Program-made: the position numbers and the translations under genes
The notes under the pieces: model-generated
Databases searched by the model: none
The model's input: only the letters and a program-made list of their open reading frames with translations
What the model was told of the DNA's origin: nothing
Assembly: GCA_903921605.1 (NCBI GenBank)
Contig: CAIXQV010000667.1
Span: forward strand, 1 to 18,275
Length of the DNA: 18,275 nucleotides
Direction of reading: 5' to 3'
From: an uncultured Planctomycetaceae bacterium
Lineage (GTDB): Bacteria; Planctomycetota; Planctomycetia; Planctomycetales; Planctomycetaceae
Shown: positions 7,656 to 14,441 of the stretch, piece by piece
Position numbering within the stretch: the stretch's first letter is position 1
Layout: each line of letters begins with the position of its first letter

Positions 7656-8318
7656 ATGATCGCGTCGAAGATTCGATCCATTGGCTTATCCGTATGCATG
7701 ACGACAGCGTTATTGACGCCGCTGACCATGGTTGCTGCGGAAGAAAAGGAATCAGATGCAACCACAACTGTAATCTTCGATGGAAAAACGTTGGAAGGCT
7801 GGGATGGCGATGCTTCCGTCTTCCGAGTTGAGCAGGAATCGATCATCGGTGGGCAACTGAAGGACAAGATTCCTCACAACTTCTTTCTGTCATCGAAGGA
7901 AGAGTATTCCGATTTTGAACTGACACTTGAGTTTCGCCTTATTGGCGAAGGAACGAACGCTGGTGTTCAACTTCGCAGTAAGCGAATCCCTGATCATCAT
8001 GAGATGATTGGTTATCAGGCTGATCTCGGTCAGAATTACTGGGGTGCGTTGTATGATGAATCCCGACGAAACAAGATCCTTGCAGCACCGAAGAAGGAAG
8101 AGCTGGATAAGGTGCTGAAACGCGACGACTGGAACAGATATCGCATTCTTTGTGAGGGTCGACATATCCAGTTGTGGATTAACGACTTTAAGACAGTCGA
8201 CTATACTGAAGCGGATGCGGCGATCGAACAAAAGGGATTGATTGCTCTCCAGATTCACGGTGGTCCTCCCGGAGAAGCTCACTACCGCAATATTCGGATT
8301 CGACGTATTGGTCAGTAG
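7656..8318 (+). CDS. Secreted DUF1080 (3-keto-disaccharide hydrolase family) protein
   Basis: The 220-residue protein has a signal peptide (about 1-28, ending LTMVAA). One lectin-like beta-sandwich domain of the DUF1080 type follows: VIFDGKTLEGWDG (39-51), FELTLEFRL (87-95), NAGVQLRS (101-108), GYQADLGQNYWGALYDE (119-135), DDWNRYRILCEG (157-168), GLIALQIHGG (194-203) and a final YRNIRIRRI (210-218). Its length matches single-domain members. The family includes hydrolases that cleave 3-keto-glycosides made by Gfo/Idh/MocA oxidoreductases, and one such oxidoreductase lies just upstream, though a terminator separates them. Whether this copy is catalytic, and on which sugar, cannot be told from the sequence. 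Confidence 0.92.
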   Translation: MIASKIRSIGLSVCMTTALLTPLTMVAAEEKESDATTTVIFDGKTLEGWDGDASVFRVEQESIIGGQLKDKIPHNFFLSSKEEYSDFELTLEFRLIGEGTNAGVQLRSKRIPDHHEMIGYQADLGQNYWGALYDESRRNKILAAPKKEELDKVLKRDDWNRYRILCEGRHIQLWINDFKTVDYTEADAAIEQKGLIALQIHGGPPGEAHYRNIRIRRIGQ

Positions 8319-8346
8319 TTTTTGAAGAAAGAATTACTCCGTTTCG

Positions 8347-8367
8347 CCACCAGGTTTACCCCGGTGG
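8347..8367 (+). other. Short imperfect hairpin between the DUF1080 and dehydratase genes
   Basis: CCACC (8347-8351) pairs with GGTGG (8363-8367). After one A-C mismatch, GG pairs with CC around a 5-nt loop. Only three T follow, so it is at most a weak terminator for the DUF1080 gene. It may instead be a leader structure of the dehydratase gene, whose start is 104 nt downstream. Confidence 0.3.
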
Positions 8368-8471
8368 TTTACAGTACTTCCGCACTACGCGTCGCCTCAG
8401 AGTCACTGAATCGACACTGTTTTTTTCTCTATCATTTTTCACTTCTATCCTCTCGAACTGATTCACTTCCC

Positions 8472-10157
8472 ATGCTTAACTGGAACAGCAACAAACTGAC
8501 TCACGGCTGGCAAAAAGGTATCACGGCGTTCTATTACGCGGTGGGCATGACTGCCGACGATTTCAACAAGCCTCAGGTTGGCATTGGTGTGCCATTGCTC
8601 GAGGGCAACACCTGCAACATTCATGCGTACTCATTGGCACAGGAAATTGCCGCAGGATGTCGTGAAGCTGGAATGCTGGGATTTCCCTTCGGAACCCCCG
8701 GCGTCAGCGACAATATTACTCAGGGGCATGAAGGCGGGAATGCCAGTTTGCCGTCTCGCAACCTGATCGCCAACAGTGCCGAATGTGTGGTGACATCGCA
8801 CTGCTACGATGCGATGGTCGGGTTACATAATTGTGACAAGAATGGTCCCGGCTTTGCGATGGCTCTGGCCCGCTCTAATTATCCGGGATTGATCGTCAGT
8901 GGCGGAAGTATTCTGCCGGGCTGTCATAAGGGTAAAGACATTACGATTCTGGACGTTTACGATTCGCAGGCGGCCGCTTCCGTTGGAGCAATGACGCATG
9001 AAGAGTCAGACGAGATTATTCGTAATGCCTGTCCGGGACCGGGCGGTTGCGGAATTGCAGCGTCTTTCAATACCTGGGGCCTTGCCATGGAAGCGATCGG
9101 TCTGATGCTTCCGGCCAGCAGCTCCATTCCGGCAGTGGATCCTGGAAAGAAGGCCGAGTGTCGCCAGGTCGGACATGCGATCATGAACCTGCTGCAGCTC
9201 AATCTTCGACCACGCGACATCCTAACTAAAGCCGCCTTCAAGAACTGTGCTGTGACGATTGCGGCCGCAGGCGGATCAACCAATGGCGTCCTGCACATTC
9301 TGGCGTTGGCACGTGAAGCGGGTGTGGATTTTACGCTGCATGATCTTCAGACTATCTTCAAAGAAACGCCGGTGCTTTGCAGCTTCGCCCCTCGCGGCCA
9401 GCGCACGATGGTGGATCTCCACAAGATTGGTGGCACGCCAATTCTGCTGAAGCATTTGCTGGACAGTGGATTGCTTGACGGATCGTGTATGACGGTCACC
9501 GGAAAGACAATGGCAGAGAACCTGAAGGAGGTTCCGAAACCACCGGCTGGTCAGGATCTCATTGTTACGAAGGAAAACTGCTACAAGCCATTTGCCGATA
9601 TGCAGATTTGTTTCGGCAACCTGGCTCCGGAAGGAATTGTGTTCAAAGTTTCCAGCATGAAGAACCCGCAGTTTGAGGGCAAAGCTGTCTGCTTTGAAGA
9701 TCCTCGCGATATCGTCCGTGCTGTAGAGCAACGGAAGATTACTCCGGGCAGTGTTATTGTGCTTCGCAACATGGGACCAGTCGCCTGTGGCATGCCTGAG
9801 GTTCTGATCGCCACGGCGGCACTCGCGGTTCCGGAACTGGATGGGAAGATTGCCTTTATCTCTGACGCTCGCGTGTCCGGTGTTTCTCACGGGGCGATTG
9901 GAGTTCACTGTGCTCCAGAGGCTGCTGTTGGTGGGCCGATCGGATGTGTTCAGGACGGCGACCTGATCGGCTTCGATCTTCTCAAGGGCTCGATTACGGT
10001 CAACATCAGTGATGATGAGATGACAGCACGACGTTCGAAGCTTGCGCCTCGTCGTCCTCTGGAAGTGAAACGAGGATATCTGGCAGATTGGTCCGCTACG
10101 GTTGCTCAGGCCAGCCATGGCTGCGTCAGCAAAGCTCTGCACCCGGAATGCAGTTAA
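8472..10157 (+). CDS. IlvD/Edd family dehydratase (dihydroxy-acid dehydratase-like)
   Basis: At 561 residues the length fits dihydroxy-acid dehydratases. The cysteines expected to bind the iron-sulfur cluster are present: C48 in GNTCNIH, C121 in NCDK and C193 in CPGPGGCG. D80 in GVSDNITQGHEG and D122-K123 give the magnesium site, and GGSTNGVLHILALA is the family's GGSTN segment. The C-terminal half has ISDARVSGVSHGAIG and APEAAVGGPIGCVQDGDLIG, with the conserved Ser expected to act as base. The usual reaction converts a 2,3-dihydroxy-acid to a 2-keto-acid in branched-chain amino acid synthesis; relatives dehydrate sugar acids. ATG 8472 is chosen because homologous sequence starts there, although no ribosome-binding site is visible. 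The product is cytoplasmic. A strong terminator follows. Confidence 0.9.
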   Translation: MLNWNSNKLTHGWQKGITAFYYAVGMTADDFNKPQVGIGVPLLEGNTCNIHAYSLAQEIAAGCREAGMLGFPFGTPGVSDNITQGHEGGNASLPSRNLIANSAECVVTSHCYDAMVGLHNCDKNGPGFAMALARSNYPGLIVSGGSILPGCHKGKDITILDVYDSQAAASVGAMTHEESDEIIRNACPGPGGCGIAASFNTWGLAMEAIGLMLPASSSIPAVDPGKKAECRQVGHAIMNLLQLNLRPRDILTKAAFKNCAVTIAAAGGSTNGVLHILALAREAGVDFTLHDLQTIFKETPVLCSFAPRGQRTMVDLHKIGGTPILLKHLLDSGLLDGSCMTVTGKTMAENLKEVPKPPAGQDLIVTKENCYKPFADMQICFGNLAPEGIVFKVSSMKNPQFEGKAVCFEDPRDIVRAVEQRKITPGSVIVLRNMGPVACGMPEVLIATAALAVPELDGKIAFISDARVSGVSHGAIGVHCAPEAAVGGPIGCVQDGDLIGFDLLKGSITVNISDDEMTARRSKLAPRRPLEVKRGYLADWSATVAQASHGCVSKALHPECS

Positions 10158-10184
10158 TCGATCGCAAGTAACCCGAAATCGATT

Positions 10185-10218
10185 AAGCCCGGGAAGGACT
10201 ACCATCCCGGGCTTTTTT
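10185..10218 (+). terminator. Rho-independent terminator after the dehydratase gene
   Basis: AAGCCCGGGA (10185-10194) pairs perfectly with TCCCGGGCTT (10205-10214) around a 10-nt loop, and the T-run covers 10213-10218. It begins 28 nt after the stop at 10157 and isolates the dehydratase transcript from the sulfatase gene. Confidence 0.94.
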
Positions 10219-10336
10219 GTATCACGAGGGTGAGAAGCTTAACGCCTGGGAATTTTGTCGATTCGCGGCGTGTGTCTGAGTTTCTTGCTTCACCGGAATT
10301 GCCGTTTTTTGTAACGCCCATTCGAAAGAGTCTTCC

Positions 10337-12031
10337 ATGACATCGATCAGTTTGCATCGCCACTGTCTGGTTATTGTTCACGCTCTGGCGTTGCTGTTCA
10401 TAGGTCAATCAAGCCTCAGTCTTGCAAGTGAACCAGTTCGCCGGCCAAACGTGCTGCTGATCTGCGTGGATGACCTGAAACCTGTGCTGGGTTGTTATGG
10501 CGACAAGATCGCACAGACGCCGAGTATCGATCGATTGGCAGGGCAGGGCGTTCTCTTTGAGTCGGCCTATTGCAATCAGGCGGTTTGCTCACCGTCGCGT
10601 AATGCGTTAATGACCAGCCTGAGACCGCAGACGCTTGGCATTTACGATCTGGCCACGAACTTTCGTCGCAGCCGTCCGGATGCTGTGACTATCGCACAGC
10701 ATTTTCAACAGCACGGGTATACAACTCAGGCGTTAGGTAAGGTGTTTCATGTGGGACACGGAAACGCTGAAGACGACGTTTCATGGACAGTTCCGCACTG
10801 GCGACCAAAAGCCGCGCAGTACCAGCTTGCAGAAAGTCAGGACAATAAGCGAGCAACCAATAATGGTCCACGCGGGACAGCGACGGAATCTGCAGATGTC
10901 GCGGATGATGCCTATGGAGATGGTCAGATTGCTGCCGAGGCTGCTGCAAGAATCAAGGCTGCCGCTGAGAACGCGGATCAGCCGTTCTTTCTTGCCTGCG
11001 GCTTCCTGAAGCCTCACCTGCCATTCGTAGCGCCGAAGAAGTATTGGGATCTTTATGATCCGAAGACCGTGCCCATGCCTCAGGTCGCTGAGGTTCCAGA
11101 GAACGCGCCGAGCTATGCACCACAGTTTGGTGGCGAACTGCGCCAATACAGTGACATGCCGCGTGAAGGCGCGATTTCGGAGGAGGACACTCGACGGCTG
11201 ATCCATGGTTACTATGCCGCGACAAGTTACACCGATGCACAGATCGGAAGAGTTCTCGACGCACTGGACGCGACAGGAGCCAGAAGCAACACCATCGTCG
11301 TGCTATGGGGTGATCACGGCTGGCATCTGGGTGATCATGGGATGTGGTGCAAGCATACAAATTATGAGCAGGCGACTCGTATCCCTCTGATCATTTCGTC
11401 GCCCGGATGTGCAGCCGGGCAGAAATCCCGCGCTCTTATCGAAACCGTCGACGTTTACCCGACGCTGTGTGAGCTTGCAGGATTGCCTGCACGAGATGGT
11501 TTGGATGGATCGAGCGCGGCCGCAACGTTGAAATCTCCGGATGTACATACTCGTGAGAGCGTGATCCATGTCTATCCGCGAGGTGAGCGGCTGGGGCGAG
11601 CGATCCGGACGAATCGTTTCCGGATGGTGGAATGGAAGGTCCCTGGGACTAATGCATCAGAGACCGAGTATGAACTCTATGACTATGAGAAAGACCCATT
11701 GGAGACAGCTAACATTGCCGCTCAGGATACGGAGACCCTGGAAAATCTGAAGTCTCTGCTTGCACAACACCCGGAAGCTATCCCGCAACTTTCGGCTCAG
11801 AAGGCTGCGGCTGCAGCGAAGCCCGGCAAATCACAAGATCGTGTCGCGATGTTTCGTAAACGAGACAAGAACAAAGATAGAACTCTGTCTCTCGAGGAAT
11901 TCCTGTCTGATCAGCCTGATCCGGATGAAGCACCAAAACGATTTCCTCGCTTCGACAAGAATGGCGATGGCGTGCTGACAGAGCTGGAGTTTGTGACCAG
12001 CGGCAAGCAGACGGAATCCGCAAAAGAATGA
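10337..12031 (+). CDS. Secreted sulfatase (iduronate-2-sulfatase-like) with two C-terminal EF-hands
   Basis: The 564-residue protein has a signal peptide (about 1-31). D45-D46 in LLICVDDLKP are metal ligands. CSPSR (84-88) is the sulfatase signature, whose C84 must be converted to formylglycine by a maturation enzyme not seen here. KPHLPF (225-230) and GDHGWHLGDHG (325-335) supply further active-site residues, as in iduronate-2-sulfatase-type family members. The sulfatase core ends near 480. After an Ala-rich linker, residues 510-521 (D-x-N-x-D pattern, E521) and 540-551 (DKNGDG, E551) are two canonical calcium-binding EF-hand loops. It would remove sulfate esters from a sulfated glycan outside the cytoplasm. 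The gene stands alone between a terminator and a convergent gene. No strong ribosome-binding site was seen. Confidence 0.93.
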   Translation: MTSISLHRHCLVIVHALALLFIGQSSLSLASEPVRRPNVLLICVDDLKPVLGCYGDKIAQTPSIDRLAGQGVLFESAYCNQAVCSPSRNALMTSLRPQTLGIYDLATNFRRSRPDAVTIAQHFQQHGYTTQALGKVFHVGHGNAEDDVSWTVPHWRPKAAQYQLAESQDNKRATNNGPRGTATESADVADDAYGDGQIAAEAAARIKAAAENADQPFFLACGFLKPHLPFVAPKKYWDLYDPKTVPMPQVAEVPENAPSYAPQFGGELRQYSDMPREGAISEEDTRRLIHGYYAATSYTDAQIGRVLDALDATGARSNTIVVLWGDHGWHLGDHGMWCKHTNYEQATRIPLIISSPGCAAGQKSRALIETVDVYPTLCELAGLPARDGLDGSSAAATLKSPDVHTRESVIHVYPRGERLGRAIRTNRFRMVEWKVPGTNASETEYELYDYEKDPLETANIAAQDTETLENLKSLLAQHPEAIPQLSAQKAAAAAKPGKSQDRVAMFRKRDKNKDRTLSLEEFLSDQPDPDEAPKRFPRFDKNGDGVLTELEFVTSGKQTESAKE

Positions 12032-12068
12032 GTGAAGTTGCCTGTCTATCGAGCACGCTCAGGAAATG

Positions 12069-12872
12069 CTACGGCCTCTTATAGACACGGACATAGTCGA
12101 CTTCAAACTGAGCAGGGAACTTTGTTGACGCATCCGGGTTGCCGACAAAACCGCCACCCACGGCAAGGTTCATCACCATGTGAAAGTTTTGATCGAATGG
12201 AGCCGGGAACTTGCCTCCAGCAGACTCCCATTCAGTCTGAGTCTGGTAAAGCTTTCCATCAATCAACCAGCGAACGACACCTTCTTCCCACTCGAGTGTG
12301 AACGTATGAAAGTCGTGAGTGAAGTCGATGTCCGGGCTGCGAAACTGTGTTCCTGAATGTTTATTGTTGGGCCACTGTTTTCCGTAATGAAGTGTTCCCC
12401 AGATGACGCTTGGTTCCTGACCTTTGAACTCCACGATGTCGATTTCCCCACTCGACGCCCATGTGCCGTAAACTTCGTCGGTAGGCAACATCCAGATTGC
12501 CGGCCAAACGCCCTGACCGCCCGGGAGCTTTGCGCGGATCTCGAACTTTCCGTACTTCCAGTCTCCGCGGTTCTTGCTGCGAATGCGGCCGGAAGAGTAC
12601 TCTCGAACTGTCCCCGCAATTCCGTGATTATCTTTTCTTGCCTGGAGGATGAGTCGTCCTTCTTCGAGACGCACATTCTCCTTGCGATCGGTGTAAATCT
12701 GGAGTTCATTGTTCCCGCCACCGAATGCATTCACTTCGGTTTCCCATTTACTGTAGTCCAGCCTTGGGCCATCGAATTCATCGTTCCAGACCATCTTCCA
12801 TTCAGTCTCCTGCGCGAACGCAGTGGGAGCGGTCGTGAATAAGAACAGGGCCAAAAAGACTCGTGAAGACAT
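12069..12872 (-). CDS. Secreted GH16 beta-glucanase (laminarinase-like)
   Basis: From ATG 12872 (AAGG 6 nt upstream) the protein has 267 residues, with a signal peptide ending APTAFA (about 1-20). The rest is one GH16 jelly-roll. WNDEFDG (29-35) opens the domain, YGKFEIRAKLP (107-117) and GVWPAIWMLP (121-130) line the cleft, and GEIDIVEFKG (142-151) is the catalytic E-x-D-x-x-E motif with E143 as nucleophile and E148 as acid/base. DFHTFTLEWEEGVVRWLIDG and VDYVRVYK close the fold. The extra residue in the motif (EIDIVE) is the beta-bulge type seen in laminarinases and endo-1,3-beta-glucanases. No carbohydrate-binding module is attached. Its position downstream of the ceramidase-like gene on the same strand suggests possible co-transcription. 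Confidence 0.94.
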   Translation of the reverse strand: MSSRVFLALFLFTTAPTAFAQETEWKMVWNDEFDGPRLDYSKWETEVNAFGGGNNELQIYTDRKENVRLEEGRLILQARKDNHGIAGTVREYSSGRIRSKNRGDWKYGKFEIRAKLPGGQGVWPAIWMLPTDEVYGTWASSGEIDIVEFKGQEPSVIWGTLHYGKQWPNNKHSGTQFRSPDIDFTHDFHTFTLEWEEGVVRWLIDGKLYQTQTEWESAGGKFPAPFDQNFHMVMNLAVGGGFVGNPDASTKFPAQFEVDYVRVYKRP

Positions 12873-12920
12873 AAGAGACCTTATGAGGGAAGTTTGGCTA
12901 TGACAGGATCCCAAACAATG

Positions 12921-12952
12921 GTTTCCCGGACGCAAAGTGTACTCCAGGAAAC
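12921..12952 (-). other. Hairpin in the gap between the ceramidase-like and GH16 genes
   Basis: GTTTCC (12921-12926) pairs with GGAAAC (12947-12952), and GGA (12928-12930) with TCC (12943-12945), separated by one mismatch and closing a 12-nt loop. No T-run follows on the minus strand, so termination is doubtful. It could be an mRNA-stabilising or processing structure within a shared transcript. Confidence 0.35.
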
Positions 12953-12978
12953 TGACGAAGAAATATCTTTGTCGACGG

Positions 12979-14358
12979 CTATTTTTCGTCAGTCGATTTT
13001 TCCGTTTTCTTCACAAGCTGATGAACTTTGTCAACGATACGGGATTCCACGGATTCGGCAAACGGGCCGGGCAATGTTGTGAACTGCATGGCTCCGCCGC
13101 CTTCGTATCCGCCCTCTTTGAGCACTCGCAGAGAAGGCACGTAGCCGAACACATCATTGCTGTAGCCTGCAACCCAGACGGCTGCGTCTCCCTTTAACTC
13201 CTGTTTGAGTCGCAGGGAGTAGTCAACAACCACTTCACCGGAGAGAGCGACCATTGTTACTTGATCTCCGAGGCGGACGACCTGCACAAGATACTGATAG
13301 TCGGTCGGAATTCGGCCTTGCTCATCGAGTTGCTTAAGCAAGGCGTTGGCTCGCCGCTGAGAATACTCGACGGTAGATTTTTGAAGGGCTTCCAGTTCGT
13401 CACGGTTCGGCGGCGTGGCGAATTCCAGCTCAACGGGTTCGATAGCTGATCGAATGGTTCCCTGGACAGGACGAATCGGTCCGAGAAGTCCGGCTTTAAC
13501 AGCGATGGCAAGAGTGCTGCCGTGGTGTTCAGCCAGAGCGAGTTCACCGCGCGGCTGGGGATTCTGATCACCGCCGCAGCCAGTCATAAACATTGCCACG
13601 GCACCGGGAAAAGCAGTTTCGAGATCGTACTGAGCGAACCCGGCGTAATCTCCGCAAAACTGATAGAAGCCGAGCGTTGTATTGTGGCAGGCGTATCCAA
13701 ACAGCAAGGCTTTCAGTTCGCCTGCTTCCGATTCAATCTTCAGGATCGGGACATCATGATCCACGGGCCCGTCCGGATAAGGCGCGTTTCGCGGTTCTGT
13801 CTCTGTCGGAAGCCGTCGATTCATCGCGAATCCTGCGCGGCCGTGGGTGTAGCCGACTTTGGCTGGCTGAAGGTTCTGCAGTGCGGTGCCCACCAACCCC
13901 AGGATTTGTTGTTTGAGGTTGTTGTAGTAATTCTCTGTATGCGAAACCTGTTCAGCGGCGGCACCGTAGAGAGAAACTTTGCTGGAACGAAGTTCAGGGC
14001 CGCAATGGGTGTGGGAGGCATTCAGCAGGAGTGAATCAGGGCTCAGGGAATACTTCTTTTGACACTCATCTTGTAACCAGTTGCGAAGGTCTCGAGGTAT
14101 GCTGATCAGGTCGGCCGTTACAAAGACGAGACGATGCCCTTCCTGATCTTCAAGAGCCAGGGCCTTGACGTAAAGATCATGGACCTTGCCCTCGGACGGT
14201 TTGTTGCGGGAGGCATAGCCGGCCATCCACATCGATGTCTCGGGTGTCACTACCACTTTGGCAACACCCGCTTTCCACGACATTTCTTCAGCCGAAACAG
14301 TGGCGATCACTGGCATCATGACAAACAGAATCAAGCTGGCCAAAATCTGGTGATTCAT
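12979..14358 (-). CDS. Ceramidase-like secreted protein (neutral/alkaline ceramidase N-terminal domain family)
   Basis: Start ATG 14358 is preceded by GAGG with an 8-nt gap; the product has 459 residues and a signal peptide (about 1-23). Family landmarks are GVAKVVVTPE (31-40), LVFVTADLISIPRD (77-90), the metal-site motif ASHTHCGP (114-121, H116 and H118), GYACHNTTLG (221-230, H225) and a glycine-rich FMTGCGGDQNPQ (257-268). In true neutral ceramidases the last segment reads GDVSPN and its Ser is the nucleophile. Here it reads GDQNPQ, so N266 replaces that Ser. The metal-binding histidines are kept, so a hydrolytic role on another amide or ester substrate is possible. The length lacks the long C-terminal domain of ceramidases. 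It lies 83 nt after the propeller gene, probably in the same operon. Confidence 0.88.
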   Translation of the reverse strand: MNHQILASLILFVMMPVIATVSAEEMSWKAGVAKVVVTPETSMWMAGYASRNKPSEGKVHDLYVKALALEDQEGHRLVFVTADLISIPRDLRNWLQDECQKKYSLSPDSLLLNASHTHCGPELRSSKVSLYGAAAEQVSHTENYYNNLKQQILGLVGTALQNLQPAKVGYTHGRAGFAMNRRLPTETEPRNAPYPDGPVDHDVPILKIESEAGELKALLFGYACHNTTLGFYQFCGDYAGFAQYDLETAFPGAVAMFMTGCGGDQNPQPRGELALAEHHGSTLAIAVKAGLLGPIRPVQGTIRSAIEPVELEFATPPNRDELEALQKSTVEYSQRRANALLKQLDEQGRIPTDYQYLVQVVRLGDQVTMVALSGEVVVDYSLRLKQELKGDAAVWVAGYSNDVFGYVPSLRVLKEGGYEGGGAMQFTTLPGPFAESVESRIVDKVHQLVKKTEKSTDEK

Positions 14359-14441
14359 TGGAATTGCCTCGAAGGACTGAGATACAGAATGGGAAACCGA
14401 TGTGCCTTGATTCTTCAACTTGTTTGCAATTGATTAGACGA

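Noticed and set aside
8322..8471. In-frame upstream extension of the dehydratase from a TTG
   Set aside because: It starts almost at the stop of the DUF1080 gene, covers a T-rich leader and a hairpin, and adds sequence not expected in the family, whose length is already met from 8472.
9276..10205. 309-codon open frame antisense to the dehydratase gene
   Set aside because: It is a shadow of a gene with conserved catalytic motifs, and it would begin inside the terminator at 10185-10218.
12043..12087. Hairpin TGTCTAT/ATAGACA between the convergent sulfatase and GH16 genes as a shared terminator
   Set aside because: The 7-bp AT-rich stem encloses about 31 nt, has no T-run and overlaps the GH16 stop codon, so it is too weak to call.
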